The notes: generated by a model from the letters alone, not told the origin. Positions 37,016-46,402 are shown, numbered from the stretch's first letter. The stretch is DNA of 64,000 bases from Nocardia ignorata NBRC 108230 (GCF_001612905.1 NZ_BDBI01000028.1:62001-126000); one strand, 5' to 3'. Translations and numbers: made by a program.

Positions 37016-37702
37016 CTACCTCACGAAATCGCGTACTCCTTCGTACACCTGTGCCGAGGACAGCAGGGGGAGATGGCCGAGGCAGGCCGTGCGGGTGTTG
37101 GTGGCGCCGTTGAGGATTGTGCTCTCATCCGGGTTGATGATCTCGTCGCACGGTGACCACCAGGTCCCGTAGTTCACCCGGCCCGGTGTTTCGTCGCCGC
37201 TGTTGAGGTCGGTGAGGAAGGCCGAACCGGCCCGCATCTCCACACAGGAGACGTCGTAACAACTGTTGCTGGTGTCGGTGCCGTGATTGGGTCCGCCGAG
37301 GGAGACCCAGTCGTCGACGAGGTCGAGGCCGCCCAGATTCCTGAGGTACCAGCGGCTGTTGAGTCCGCCCATCGAGTGCGTGACGATGTCGACCTTCGCG
37401 GCGCCGGTTCGCGCCCGCAACGCGTCGGCCTGCGCCTGCACCTGCACCGCGATGTCCTTGTTCGACTGGGTGCTGTCGTAGGTGAACCGCGCCAGCCGAT
37501 CGGTGGAGTACCCGTCGTTCAGGAACCGGCCCCACATGTAGTCCCAGTTCGCGGCCGAACCCCGCCACCCGTGGACGAAGAGGATCGGATCTCGTGCGGG
37601 CGCGGCGGCGGCGGGTGGCGCTACCGCGCAGAACGCGGCGGCGGTTGTGACAACGGCGATCGCGGCCACCCGAAGGCGGTGCGACAGAGACAAGGCGAAC
37701 AT
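37016..37702 (-). CDS. Secreted triacylglycerol lipase (LipA/EstA-like)
   Basis: 228 residues from ATG 37702. Signal peptide VAAIAVVTTAAAFCAVAPP with AAA-AP cleavage. The lipase core has the oxyanion strand PILFVHGWRGSAANWDYM, nucleophile THSMGG at about residue 110, and LGGPNHGT. The two Cys pairs (SNSCYDVSC) suggest disulfides, consistent with secretion. Class 2 lipases of this size from Streptomyces-like bacteria hydrolyse short and medium esters. The C-terminal His lies in CLGHLPLLSS. A strong hairpin separates it from the upstream glutamate dehydrogenase. Confidence 0.88.
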   Translation of the reverse strand: MFALSLSHRLRVAAIAVVTTAAAFCAVAPPAAAAPARDPILFVHGWRGSAANWDYMWGRFLNDGYSTDRLARFTYDSTQSNKDIAVQVQAQADALRARTGAAKVDIVTHSMGGLNSRWYLRNLGGLDLVDDWVSLGGPNHGTDTSNSCYDVSCVEMRAGSAFLTDLNSGDETPGRVNYGTWWSPCDEIINPDESTILNGATNTRTACLGHLPLLSSAQVYEGVRDFVR

Positions 37703-37788
37703 CAATCGACTCCGATCTGCTCGTTGAGCGGCGAGCAGACAGAAGGTAGCGCTGCGAGGCATTCACCTCGGGCAGATTCCGAGAATTC

Positions 37789-37817
37789 GCGCCAGCCCCC
37801 ACAATTGGGGGCGGCGC
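37789..37817 (-). terminator. Hairpin terminator after gdhA
   Basis: GCGCC, a bulged A, then GCCCCCA pairs with TGGGGGC and GGCGC across a CAAT loop: 12 base pairs. It lies 23 bp beyond the gdhA stop. No clear U-run follows, which is usual in actinobacteria. Confidence 0.65.
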
Positions 37818-37839
37818 GGTGTTCGCCGGGAGGTAGCGC

Positions 37840-39189
37840 TCAGATGACGCCGAGTGCCAGCATCGCGTCGGCGACCTGGATGAAGCCACCGATATTGGCG
37901 CCTGCTTGATAGTTGCCCGGAACGCCGTATTCGTCGGCGGTGGCCAGGCAGCGATCGTGGATGCCGCGCATGATCTCGGCCAGGCGCTCCTCGGTGTGCT
38001 CGAAGCTCCACGAGTCGCGCGAGGCATTCTGCTGCATCTCGAGCGCGCTGGTCGCGACGCCGCCCGCGTTGGCCGCCTTGCCGGGCGCGAAGATCACCCC
38101 CGCCTCGTTGAACAACCGCACCGCCTCCGGCCTGCACGGCATATTGGCTCCCTCGGCGACGATGCGGCAGCCGTTCGCGACGAGTTTGCCCGCTGCGGCG
38201 CCGTCGAGTTCGTTCTGGGTCGCGCACGGCAGCGCGATATCGCAGGGCACCTCCCACAGCGAACCACCCGCGACGAATCGCGCGGCACCACCACGTTTTT
38301 CGGCGTAGTCGGCGATCCGGCCGCGCTGTACTTCTTTGATCTCCTTGAGCAGTTCGAGATCGATGCCCTGCTCGTCGACGACGTAACCGCTGGAATCGGA
38401 GCAGGCCACCACGATGCCGCCGAGCTGGTGGACCTTCTCGATCGCGTAGATCGCGACATTGCCCGAACCCGACACAACCACCTTCTGGCCTTCCATGGAT
38501 CGGCCTGCGGCGGAAAGGATTTCGTCGACGAAGAATACCGCTCCGTAGCCGGTGGCTTCCCGGCGCACCTGCGAACCGCCCCAGGTCAGGCCCTTGCCGG
38601 TGAGTACCCCGGACTCGTATCGGTTGGTGATGCGCTTGTACTGACCGAACAGGTAGCCGATTTCGCGGCCGCCCACTCCGGTGTCGCCGGCGGGGACGTC
38701 GGTGTGTTCACCGAGATGCCGGTAGAGCTCGGTCATGAACGCCTGACAGAACCGCATCACCTCGCCCTCCGAGCGGCCCTTCGGGTCGAAGTCCGAGCCG
38801 CCCTTACCGCCACCGATGGGAAGTCCGGTCAGCGAGTTCTTGAAGATCTGCTCGAACCCCAGGAACTTCACGATGCCCAGATAGACCGAAGGATGGAAGC
38901 GGAGTCCGCCCTTGTACGGGCCGAGCGCGGAATTGAACTCCACCCGGAAGCCACGATTGATCTGCACGGTGCCGGAATCGTCGACCCACGGCACCCGGAA
39001 GATGATCTGCCGTTCGGGCTCGCACAAGCGACGGATCACAGCGGCGTCCGCGTATTGCGGGTGTTTGGCGACGACGGGACCGAGACTGTCGAGAACCTCG
39101 TGTACTGCCTGGTGGAACTCGGATTCCCCGGGATTGCGGCGCAATACCTCGTCGTAGATGCCGCTCAGCTTCGCGTCCAGGACAGCCAC
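37840..39189 (-). CDS. gdhA: NADP-type glutamate dehydrogenase
   Basis: 449 residues, the standard length of hexameric NADP-dependent GDH, which aminates 2-oxoglutarate with ammonium and NADPH. GPYKGGLRFHPSVYLGIVKF, GLPIGGGKGGSDFDPKGRSE, PAGDTGVGGREIGYLFGQYK and VSGSGNVAIYAIEKV are family signatures, including the catalytic Lys and the Rossmann loop. GTG 39189 is chosen because AAGGAG lies 8 nt upstream and the protein then begins VAVLDAKLSG. A hairpin follows the gene. Confidence 0.96.
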   Translation of the reverse strand: MAVLDAKLSGIYDEVLRRNPGESEFHQAVHEVLDSLGPVVAKHPQYADAAVIRRLCEPERQIIFRVPWVDDSGTVQINRGFRVEFNSALGPYKGGLRFHPSVYLGIVKFLGFEQIFKNSLTGLPIGGGKGGSDFDPKGRSEGEVMRFCQAFMTELYRHLGEHTDVPAGDTGVGGREIGYLFGQYKRITNRYESGVLTGKGLTWGGSQVRREATGYGAVFFVDEILSAAGRSMEGQKVVVSGSGNVAIYAIEKVHQLGGIVVACSDSSGYVVDEQGIDLELLKEIKEVQRGRIADYAEKRGGAARFVAGGSLWEVPCDIALPCATQNELDGAAAGKLVANGCRIVAEGANMPCRPEAVRLFNEAGVIFAPGKAANAGGVATSALEMQQNASRDSWSFEHTEERLAEIMRGIHDRCLATADEYGVPGNYQAGANIGGFIQVADAMLALGVI

Positions 39190-39318
39190 CCGTGGACTCC
39201 TTGTCGTCGTCGTTGCCACCGTGGCCGGACGACATACGCGCACGCGGCCATTTCCTCACAGGCTAGCCGGGCCGGTCGTGAGGTCTGGACCACGTACGCC
39301 GCGTGGCCGACGGCGGGC

Positions 39319-39603
39319 TCAACGGCGTCGGCGCGCACGGCTCCCGAAAAGTTTGTCCAGCCACGACTTTCGGCCGTCCGTGCGTGAGCGCAAAGCGGCA
39401 TCGGCGATGTCGGCGAGATCCTCGGCGAGTGCCCGTGCCTCCGCGGTCACATCGCGCCGGGCTCCGTCGGCGACGCGGCTGATTCCGCGCCCGCGGACGG
39501 TGGCGGCCGCCCGGGCTTCCTGGGCGAACTCGGTGACCGTGCGCAGGTCCTTTCGCACCTGCTCGCGCCACGCACTGACCGAATCTGTGTAACGAGACCC
39601 CAT
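39319..39603 (-). CDS. Small basic helical protein, unknown
   Basis: 94 residues, predicted mainly helical (AWREQVRKDLRTVTEFAQEA, ARALAEDLADIADAALRSRT) with a very basic C-terminus (SWLDKLFGSRARRRR). No domain recognised; the tail suggests nucleic-acid or membrane-phospholipid contact, but that is only a guess. AGGCAGGGCGG precedes ATG 39603. It lies between gdhA and a TetR on the same strand. Confidence 0.5.
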   Translation of the reverse strand: MGSRYTDSVSAWREQVRKDLRTVTEFAQEARAAATVRGRGISRVADGARRDVTAEARALAEDLADIADAALRSRTDGRKSWLDKLFGSRARRRR

Positions 39604-39721
39604 GGTCCGCCCTGCCTGTCATATTTGAGTGAACAGTTGTGCACCGACATGCTCAGAGTATCCGGTAACGCTGGTACCGGCAACCGTCATGCCGGGCTGG
39701 TGCGGGAGGGTCTGAGCGGCC

Positions 39722-40348
39722 TTATGCGCTGCGCATCGCGCGGTAGACCGCCGAGCCGACGAAGGCGCCCAGATCATCCGGATTCCACTCGTCCGGGTTG
39801 GTGAACAGGGTCCGGACCGCACTTTCCGCCGCCGAGACCCAGAGCTCCACCAGTGCGGGGAGTTTGCGCTCGGCGTCCTCGACCCCCCAGGCGTGCAAGG
39901 TCGGGCGCAGCAGCGCCGTGCAGCGTTCGACGGCCAGCCGTCGGCCGCGCCCGAAGGAGCCGGCGACCGCGGGATCGGGATTGCCGTAGATCAGCCGCCA
40001 GGCATCGGGCCGTTCGGACGCCTTGTGCAGCAGGGCGCGGAACCCCTCGACGAAGACCGTCTCGTCGGCGTTCGTGGTGCGCGGCGGCAGCAGGTCGAGC
40101 ACACCGGAGATCAGGAAGGTCTCCTCGCGCTGGATCAGTGCGTCGATCAGTTCGACCCGGTCCGGGAAGCAGGCGTAGACCACCGGGCGGGTCACCTTCA
40201 TGTAATCGGCGACCGCGCCCATCGTGACCGCCGCGACGCCGTGGTCGGCGGCGATGGCCAGCGCCGCGTCGAGCACCTGGGGTCTGCGCCGCTCGGGGCC
40301 GAGATGTGCGGCCCGCCCTCGCCGCTGCACTGCCGTCTCGCTACCCAT
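39722..40348 (-). CDS. TetR-family transcriptional regulator
   Basis: 208 residues from ATG 40348 (or 40354). The N-terminal helix-turn-helix is VLDAALAIAADHGVAAVTMG followed by VADYMKVTRPVVYACFPDRV, then a ligand domain. It is divergent from the large acyl-CoA dehydrogenase across 106 bp containing TACA/TGTA half-sites, so it probably represses that gene and itself in response to an acyl-CoA. Confidence 0.9.
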   Translation of the reverse strand: MGSETAVQRRGRAAHLGPERRRPQVLDAALAIAADHGVAAVTMGAVADYMKVTRPVVYACFPDRVELIDALIQREETFLISGVLDLLPPRTTNADETVFVEGFRALLHKASERPDAWRLIYGNPDPAVAGSFGRGRRLAVERCTALLRPTLHAWGVEDAERKLPALVELWVSAAESAVRTLFTNPDEWNPDDLGAFVGSAVYRAMRSA

Positions 40349-40379
40349 GCGCACACAATAGCAACCCGGCCACTGTTCC

Positions 40380-40410
40380 TACATCGCTGTATGAAAATGC
40401 TACAGTACTG
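40380..40410. promoter_or_regulatory. TetR-type operator candidates between tetR and fadE
   Basis: TACA-TCGC-TGTA at 40380-40391, CTGTA-N9-TACAG at 40387-40405 and the 8-mer palindrome CAGTACTG at 40403-40410 overlap in one short stretch. Clustered symmetric half-sites in a tetR/target intergenic region suggest the operator; the exact footprint cannot be settled by eye. Confidence 0.45.
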
Positions 40411-40454
40411 AATGAACCGTCCGACCGTGCCGGACGCCCGCAGGAGGAGCCGTG

Positions 40455-42378
40455 ATGCCCCGAGATCTCTTCAACCCGAACACCGCCGACTTCGCGCAGT
40501 TCGACCCGGAGACGCGCAGGTTGCTGCGCGCGACGGTCGACTGGTTCGAGTCGCGGGGCAAGAGCAGGCTGCTCGACGACGACCGGGCCCGCGTCTGGCC
40601 GTCGGAGTTCCTCGATTTCGTGAAGAAGGAGCGCTTGTTCGCGACCTTCCTCACCCCGGCGGCCGAGGCGGGCGGTGACCCGAACAAGCGCTGGGACACC
40701 GCGCGCAACGCCATGTTGAGCCAGATCTTCGGCTTCTACGGCATGACCTACTGGTACATCTGGCAGGTCACCATCCTGGGTCTCGGGCCGATCTGGCAGA
40801 GCGACAACACCGTCGCCAAGCAGAAAGCGGCCGCGCAGCTCGAGGCCGGAGAGATCTTCGCGTTCGGCCTGTCGGAGAAGGAACACGGCGCCGACGTGTA
40901 CTCCACCGACATGATCGTCGACCCCCAGCCCGACGGCGGATACACCGCGACCGGCGGCAAGTACTACATCGGCAACGGCAACCTGGCCTCGATGGTCTCG
41001 GTATTCGGCCGTCGCTCGGACAAGCCGATCATCGACAGCGCCGCGGCCATGCGGGGTAAACCGACGCAGGAGGATTACGAGGGGTATCTCTTCTTCGTCG
41101 CGGACTCCCAGCACGAGGCGTACAAGCTGCGCAAGAACGTCGTCAACAGCCAGATCTATGTCGCCGCGTTCGAGCTCGAGAACTATCCCGTCGCCGAGGA
41201 AGACATCCTGCACCGCGGGGAGGATGCCTTCCACGCGGCGATGAACACGGTCAACGTGGGCAAGTTCAACCTCGGCTTCGGCGCGATCGGCGCCTGCGAG
41301 CACTCCTTCTACGAGGCGATCGACCACGCCGAGAACCGGATTCTGTTCGGTCACCGAGTCACCGAGTTCCCGCAGGTTCGAGCCCTGATCACCGATTCCT
41401 ACGCGCGGATCGCCGCGATGAAGCTCTACAGCGCTCGCGCGGTGGACTACATGCGTTCGGCCTCACCGGAGGATCGGCGCTACCTGCTGTTCAACGCCAT
41501 CGAGAAGATGTCGGTGACCCGCCAGGGGCAGCGCGTGATCGAGGACCTCGCCGATGTGATCGCCGCGCGCGGGTTCGAGAACGACATGTACTTCCCGGTC
41601 GCGATGACGGCCATGTTCGGGCTCCCGAGGCTGGAGGGCACCGTCCACGTCAACATGGCACTGTCGCTGAAGTTCATGGCCAACTACATGTTCCACCCGG
41701 CCGATGCCGGTCTGGCCGCGATGCGATCGCTGCCCGGTGTCGCGGTGGCGCCCACGGTCGCCACCCGCGCCGCCGCCGGTGCGCTGTCCTGGACGAGTCG
41801 CAAGCTCACTCCGCGTCTCGGCTCGATCGTGAAACCGCTCGGCGCCGAATTAGCTTGCGCCGCTTACGAACCGGTACCGACACGGCACGACGCCGCCGAC
41901 GACGAGTTCCTGTTCCGGCAGGGACCGAGCAGTGGCCTCGGCCGGATCCGCTTCGCCGACTGGCGTCCGGTCTTCGAGAGCTTCCGTGACGTGCCGAATG
42001 TCGCGGTGTTCCTCGAGCAGGTCCTCGCGCTGCAGGCACTGCTCGCCGTCGCCGCTCCGACGCCGTCGCAGCAGAAAGACGTCGACTTCCTGTTCGCCTT
42101 CGGTGAGCTGGTTCACGGCGGTGCCCTACGCGCAGCTGGTACTGGAGCAGGCGGTGATCGAGGGCACCGACCCCGCGGTCATCGACCAGATCTTCGACGG
42201 CTTCGTCCGCGGCTTCTCCACGAACGCCCTTGCCCTGCACAACAAGCCGACCGCCACCGCGGTCCAGCAACGCCGGGCACTCGACCTGGTGCGCCGCCCC
42301 ACCTTCGACAAGGCCCGCTTCGAGCGTGTGCTGGGCAAGGCGCGCGGACTGGCCGGGACCTACGAGATGAAGGCCTGA
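40455..42378 (+). pseudogene. Large acyl-CoA dehydrogenase (FadE type), frameshifted near the 3' end
   Basis: The frame from ATG 40455 (AGGAGG 7 nt upstream) encodes a roughly 640-residue FadE-like protein: LFNPNTADFAQFDPETRRLL, FGLSEKEHGADVYSTDM (FAD region), GKFNLGFGAIGACEHSFYEA and ARGFENDMYFPVAMTAMFGL. At 42110 the frame leaves the family sequence and runs out of phase to 42551. Dropping one G at 42110/42111 restores FGELFTAVPYAQLVLEQAV and continues to ETGTYEMKA-like end at 42378. So there is one extra base: either a real inactivating frameshift about 90 codons before the end or a sequencing error. Enzymes of this type oxidise acyl-CoA in the first step of beta-oxidation. Confidence 0.85.
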
Positions 42379-42395
42379 CCCGGCACGCGTCGACT

Positions 42396-43898
42396 TCAGC
42401 CCGCCGAACCGGTGAACGGCCAGGGGATGCCCGGGCCGGTGCCGGATCCGGTCGACAGGTCGGCGCCGTCGGAGCCCGGACGATGGATGCGGACGGTGAC
42501 CGGAGCCGTGCCGTCGGCCTCCACGGTGACGACACGAGCACCTGTCGGTGAGGTGACACGACCGTTGGTGACCTCGACCTCGTACCCATCCGAATAGGCC
42601 AGGTCGGAGACATAGATCTCGGTGGGCGCCGATGCGGCTCGTGGGCGGAACCGGTATGCGAAATCACCGTTGCCGGAGTCGTAGACCAAAGCCTCGGGCG
42701 TCCCAGCGGTGGCACGTGGGTAGGTGCGCACCAGTTCGCGGCCCAGGTCACCGCGGAACGGATCGCCGTCACCGGCGCTGTAATGCCAGTAGTGCCAGCC
42801 GACGAACCGTTCGTCGGCGCGAATCGTGGTGTTGCGCAACACCGTCGGGTCGCCGTCACCGAATTCGGTGATCATGGTCGGGATATCGGTGCGAGCGGTG
42901 AACGAATCGATGTTGGACCAGGTCTTGTCCTGCTGCACCGGGCACACCGCGCGCAGGTCCTCCGGCAGGTCGAGGTAGATGGCGAGCTGGCTCGGGATGC
43001 AGTAGTCGTGCGGTGCGAACACGATGTCGGAGCTGGTGATCGGCGGATTCTTGCCGAGGTGACTCGGCATCGTCTCGTTCCAGGTGACATTGGGCTCCCA
43101 GAACACCGGCACCGTGGCATTGCGGGCCCGGACGGCATCGGTCAGTCGCTGCAGGGCGCGTTGATAGGTGGCGTCGAAGCCGGGGCAGCCGTCGGGAAAA
43201 CAGGTGAGAAACGGTGTGCCCGGCCAGGGTTCGTTGAGCAGCTCGATGCCGAGCACGCCCGCGCGCCCGTTCATCCGTTCGGCCAGCGCACCGAGCGCGG
43301 TACCGAGGTGGTCGAGGACGCCGTAGGTGTTGTTCCACACCTCGTCCCAGCCGAGGTTCATGCTCGGCATGAGATAATACAGCGGAAAACCGGGGTTGGG
43401 TTCGTCGGCGTGCGGCCGAGCCCGGATGGACCAGGCCGGAAAACCGTTGCCGCCCCAGATGTTCGACAGTCCGTCCTGGTGATTGTCGAGCAGGGTGTAG
43501 ATGCCGTGCGCGGCCAAGGTGTCCACGACGTCTTCGACGCGATCGAGGTAGGCGGTGTCGATCACGCCCTCGGTCGGCATCAAGCCCTCGAACGACACCC
43601 CGAAGCGAACCGTGTTGAACCCGTGCCGGGCGAGCACCGCCGCGGACTCGTCGGTGAGGGTGAAATTGTCGCCGGGCATCAGGAAGGGTGCGCGCTTGTC
43701 GACATTGTTCACCCCGTGCAGCAGCACGGTGCGGCCGAATCCGTCGACCAGCTCGGCGCCCTCGGCACGCAGCGGTGTCAGCTCCGAACCGGGTTGCGCC
43801 GCGACCGGAGTGCTCCCGGCCACCCCGATTCCGGCGACCAGCGCGATCGTTGTCATCCACCGCACGGCCCGTCCACCGCGTCTTGCTGTCTCGATCAT
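42396..43898 (-). CDS. Secreted GH5 endoglycoceramidase-like glycosidase
   Basis: 500 residues. Signal peptide RWMTTIALVAGIGVAGSTPV with cleavage near AAQ. The GH5 TIM barrel has the acid/base Glu in ELLNEPWPG (about residue 220) and the nucleophile Glu in TMITEFGDGDP (about 340). TLLDNHQDGLSNIWGGNGFP and the Cys-rich loop LTCFPDGCPGF are like Rhodococcus endoglycoceramidases, which cut the oligosaccharide from ceramide. A C-terminal beta domain follows. It would act outside the cell on glycolipids; the true substrate is unproven. ATG 43898 is preceded by an inverted repeat at 43923-43952. Confidence 0.88.
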   Translation of the reverse strand: MIETARRGGRAVRWMTTIALVAGIGVAGSTPVAAQPGSELTPLRAEGAELVDGFGRTVLLHGVNNVDKRAPFLMPGDNFTLTDESAAVLARHGFNTVRFGVSFEGLMPTEGVIDTAYLDRVEDVVDTLAAHGIYTLLDNHQDGLSNIWGGNGFPAWSIRARPHADEPNPGFPLYYLMPSMNLGWDEVWNNTYGVLDHLGTALGALAERMNGRAGVLGIELLNEPWPGTPFLTCFPDGCPGFDATYQRALQRLTDAVRARNATVPVFWEPNVTWNETMPSHLGKNPPITSSDIVFAPHDYCIPSQLAIYLDLPEDLRAVCPVQQDKTWSNIDSFTARTDIPTMITEFGDGDPTVLRNTTIRADERFVGWHYWHYSAGDGDPFRGDLGRELVRTYPRATAGTPEALVYDSGNGDFAYRFRPRAASAPTEIYVSDLAYSDGYEVEVTNGRVTSPTGARVVTVEADGTAPVTVRIHRPGSDGADLSTGSGTGPGIPWPFTGSAG

Positions 43899-43922
43899 CC
43901 GCGTCCCTCAGACTCCCGCAGT

Positions 43923-43952
43923 TGGTCGCACGCCCATTTGAACGTGCGACCA
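43923..43952. promoter_or_regulatory. Perfect 10-bp inverted repeat before the endoglycoceramidase gene
   Basis: TGGTCGCACG and CGTGCGACCA flank a 10-bp spacer. The arms are exact. The element lies 24 bp upstream of the glycosidase start codon, within the expected leader, so it may be an operator or a 5' UTR hairpin. It also lies in the 254-bp gap to the TetR at 44153, whose operator it could be. Confidence 0.55.
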
Positions 43953-44152
43953 GTTCTGTTGGCGAGTGAACATAGCGGGTGACTATCGGAGTGGTCAAGG
44001 TAACACCTGTGAAAACGCTTGAAGCGGAGTCGATCTCAGGTGGGGGACGGAGTCCTGGGTTTCGCGCAGGACGGTTTCGAGGCGGCATGGCACGCCGGCC
44101 TGGCCGATCAGGTAGGTGCGGACCGGTGGGGTAGCGGTTACGATCTGGAATC

Positions 44153-44782
44153 GTGTTCGATAAATCGCCGGCGCGCAAAGCGTCCGCTCGACCGGCCCCG
44201 GTGCAGCGCCGCGGAGTCGAGCGGGTGCAGGCCATCCTCGAGGCGGCTGAAACGCTGCTGCGGGAGCAGGGGTACGAGGCCGCCACGTTGAAGGCGATCA
44301 GTGAACGGACCGGCATCCCACTGGCCTCGATGTATCACTACTTCGCTGATCGCAACCACGTGGATGTCGAGCTGGTGCGCAGGCACGCGGAGCGATTGGA
44401 CAGCCGGATCGCCGACGCGCTCGAGCATGCGGCCCCGGGGAGTCTGAGCCAGGCCGTCGGCGGAATCGTCGATATTCTGGTCGGGTATTGCCGGGAGTTC
44501 CCCGACTTCGTCGAACTCTGGTACTTCGGGCGCTCCCCGGCGATCGGCGAGGTGGCCAAGGCCTTCGACGCGGAACTGGCCGAGCGGTTCTGGCGCTACC
44601 TGATCGACCGGAACTTCCTCGACGCCGATACTTCCCAGCTCGCCGTCGAGCTCGCTTTCGAAGCCGGTAGCCGACTGTTCGACGTGGCATTCCGTCGGTC
44701 GGCGGGGGGTGACGAGTCCACCATCGCCGAGTTGAAGCGACTGGTCACGGCATACCTCGGCACCTACGCGCCGCAGGACTGA
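44153..44782 (+). CDS. TetR-family transcriptional regulator
   Basis: 209 residues starting at GTG 44153. DNA-binding part: VQAILEAAETLLREQGYEAA, LKAISERTGIPLASMYHYFA; the rest is the helical ligand domain with FPDFVELWYFGRSPAIGEVA. It is transcribed toward an SDR gene and divergent from the endoglycoceramidase. Of the two neighbouring symmetric elements (43923-43952 and 44848-44866) it is not clear which it binds. Confidence 0.9.
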   Translation: MFDKSPARKASARPAPVQRRGVERVQAILEAAETLLREQGYEAATLKAISERTGIPLASMYHYFADRNHVDVELVRRHAERLDSRIADALEHAAPGSLSQAVGGIVDILVGYCREFPDFVELWYFGRSPAIGEVAKAFDAELAERFWRYLIDRNFLDADTSQLAVELAFEAGSRLFDVAFRRSAGGDESTIAELKRLVTAYLGTYAPQD

Positions 44783-44847
44783 CCACGGCGGCCGCAGGTC
44801 TGAGATCGGCCTTACTGCCGGTTGACAGCGCGGCGACTCGCTCCTAA

Positions 44848-44866
44848 ACTCGAATTAGATTCGACT
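44848..44866. promoter_or_regulatory. Operator-like site ACTCGAA-N5-TTCGACT
   Basis: ACTCGAA-TTAGA-TTCGACT is a 7+5+7 element with one mismatch from full symmetry. The same element, perfect, is at 55976-55994 upstream of another TetR. It lies just after the TetR gene at 44153 and before the SDR. Confidence 0.5.
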
Positions 44867-44989
44867 TCGATAACGAGGCGAAGTGGGATCACCGCGATGC
44901 AGGCTCCTGCTCGGTGCAACGGCGCACCGGGAAGGCCGACGACGTCCGTTGAGAGCCTGCCCGCACAGTCGCCCGACGAGCAGACAGTG

Positions 44990-45700
44990 ATGGTGGCCGA
45001 GGTGAGCCGATTCGATTTCTCCGGCCGGACGGTCGTCATCACCGGTGGCATGCGGGGAATCGCTTCGGCTGCGGCACAGGCGATTTCCCGAGCAGGCGGC
45101 AATGTCGTGCTGGCCTTACCCGGTCGGGACGCCGCGAACGCGGCCGCGGCCGCAGTCGGAGGCAACGCTGTCGGCGTGGCCGTCGGTGCCGTCGATCAGG
45201 AAGCAGCGCAACGATGTGTGGAATCGGCGATCGACCGTTTCGGTAGCGTCGACATCCTGGTCAACACGTCGGGCGCCGACCATGCCCGCGGCCGGCTCGT
45301 CGATCAGGACTACCTGAGATTCACCAAAACCCTCGGCGTGAACCTGTGGGCGCCGATCCTGTGGACCTCACTCGTGGCGCGCGCGTGGATGAGCGAGCAC
45401 GGCGGCGTAGTGATCAACACGGTCGGTGGGGCGGGCTCCGGCCTGTACAGCGCGGCACATGCCGCACTGATCCATGTCACGGGACAATTGGCGGCCGAGC
45501 TCTCACCGGCCGTACGGGTCAACGCCGTCGCGCTCGGCGGTGGACTCGCCGGGGCGACCACCACACCGCCACCGTCCGGCGAGCCGGACGACCCCGGCGA
45601 AATCATCGCCCACCTCGCCTCGGACGCGCAGCGATGGGTGACGGGCGAGACCTTGGTCGTCGACAGAGGTGCGTCGACCGGCCTCGTCCGCGCAGTCTGA
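44990..45700 (+). CDS. SDR-like protein lacking canonical catalytic residues
   Basis: About 236 residues (MVAEVSRFDFSG start; an in-frame ATG at 44897 would add 31 residues of poor similarity). The Rossmann opening is VVITGGMRGIASAAAQAISR, with Ala for the third Gly of GxxxGxG; the NNAG position reads NTSG; and the active-site helix reads YSAAHAALIHVTGQ, with His where Lys is expected. The Ser that normally precedes Tyr by about 13 residues is absent from INTVGGAGSGLY. It may be a non-catalytic or altered-specificity member. The upstream ACTCGAA-type site suggests TetR control. Confidence 0.75.
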   Translation: MVAEVSRFDFSGRTVVITGGMRGIASAAAQAISRAGGNVVLALPGRDAANAAAAAVGGNAVGVAVGAVDQEAAQRCVESAIDRFGSVDILVNTSGADHARGRLVDQDYLRFTKTLGVNLWAPILWTSLVARAWMSEHGGVVINTVGGAGSGLYSAAHAALIHVTGQLAAELSPAVRVNAVALGGGLAGATTTPPPSGEPDDPGEIIAHLASDAQRWVTGETLVVDRGASTGLVRAV

Positions 45701-45774
45701 ACATACGATGCGGCAGGGCGGGTCGGCACTGCCACGCACGGCCTCCCTCCAGCCGGAGTGAAGGAGTCGTCCCT

Positions 45775-46395
45775 GTGCACAGCCCGAGGGTGATCGCGAG
45801 CCGGGTCCTCGAGGCGGGCCTGGTGGTGCTCGGCGTTGCCGCGCTGTGGGCCGGTGAGCCGCGCGGATGGTTGCTCGGCTGGGGGCTTCTCGCCACCGTG
45901 TACATCGGTGCGTGGCTGGTTCTGTTGCTGCGGAACCGCCACGCCGACGACCCCGCCGAGTGGATGGACGCGATTCCCGACAGCTGGACGGCACTGGTCT
46001 TGACAGTGGTCACGAGCACCGTCGGTTTGGCCACGGTGCTCTCGATCGTCGCAGGCGACGCGGGCGACGACCACGCGGTGCCCACCGACATCATCGCGGT
46101 CGTTGTGGCCCTGCTGGCCTGGTTCCTGCTGCACCTCGGTTTCGCCGAACAGTACGCCCGCACCTACCACCGGCGGCTCCCGGAACAACCGCTGTCGTTC
46201 CCCGACACCCCGCGCCCGAATCTGCTGGACTTCGCCTATTTCTCCTTCACCATCGGTGTCTCGTTCGCGGTCTCCGACGTCAACACGCGAACCCGGTCCA
46301 TCCGGGCGCAAGTGCTGCTCCACTCGGTGATCGGGTTCTTCTACAACGTCGCGGTGATCGGCGTCGCGGTCGACGTGGTGAAAGGTGGATGGTGA
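45775..46395 (+). CDS. DUF1345 integral membrane protein (intact)
   Basis: 206 residues, five hydrophobic helices. The family's closing signature FAYFSFTIGVSFAVSDVN, then LHSVIGFFYNVAVIGVAVDV, is present, as are the loop around YARTYHRRLPEQPLSFPDTP and the N-terminal helices. GTG 45775 is preceded by AAGGAG with eight nt spacing. It is the full-length counterpart to the remnant at 5464-5937, and it ends 7 bp from phaC, convergent. Function unknown. Confidence 0.85.
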   Translation: MHSPRVIASRVLEAGLVVLGVAALWAGEPRGWLLGWGLLATVYIGAWLVLLLRNRHADDPAEWMDAIPDSWTALVLTVVTSTVGLATVLSIVAGDAGDDHAVPTDIIAVVVALLAWFLLHLGFAEQYARTYHRRLPEQPLSFPDTPRPNLLDFAYFSFTIGVSFAVSDVNTRTRSIRAQVLLHSVIGFFYNVAVIGVAVDVVKGGW

Positions 46396-46402
46396 ACCGG
46401 GG

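Noticed and set aside
44019..44152. Plus-strand stretch reading VLGFAQDGFEAAWHAGLADQ upstream of the TetR
   Set aside because: It vaguely recalls the end of an amidohydrolase or deaminase, but is short, has no ribosome site and no further similarity; not enough to call a remnant.
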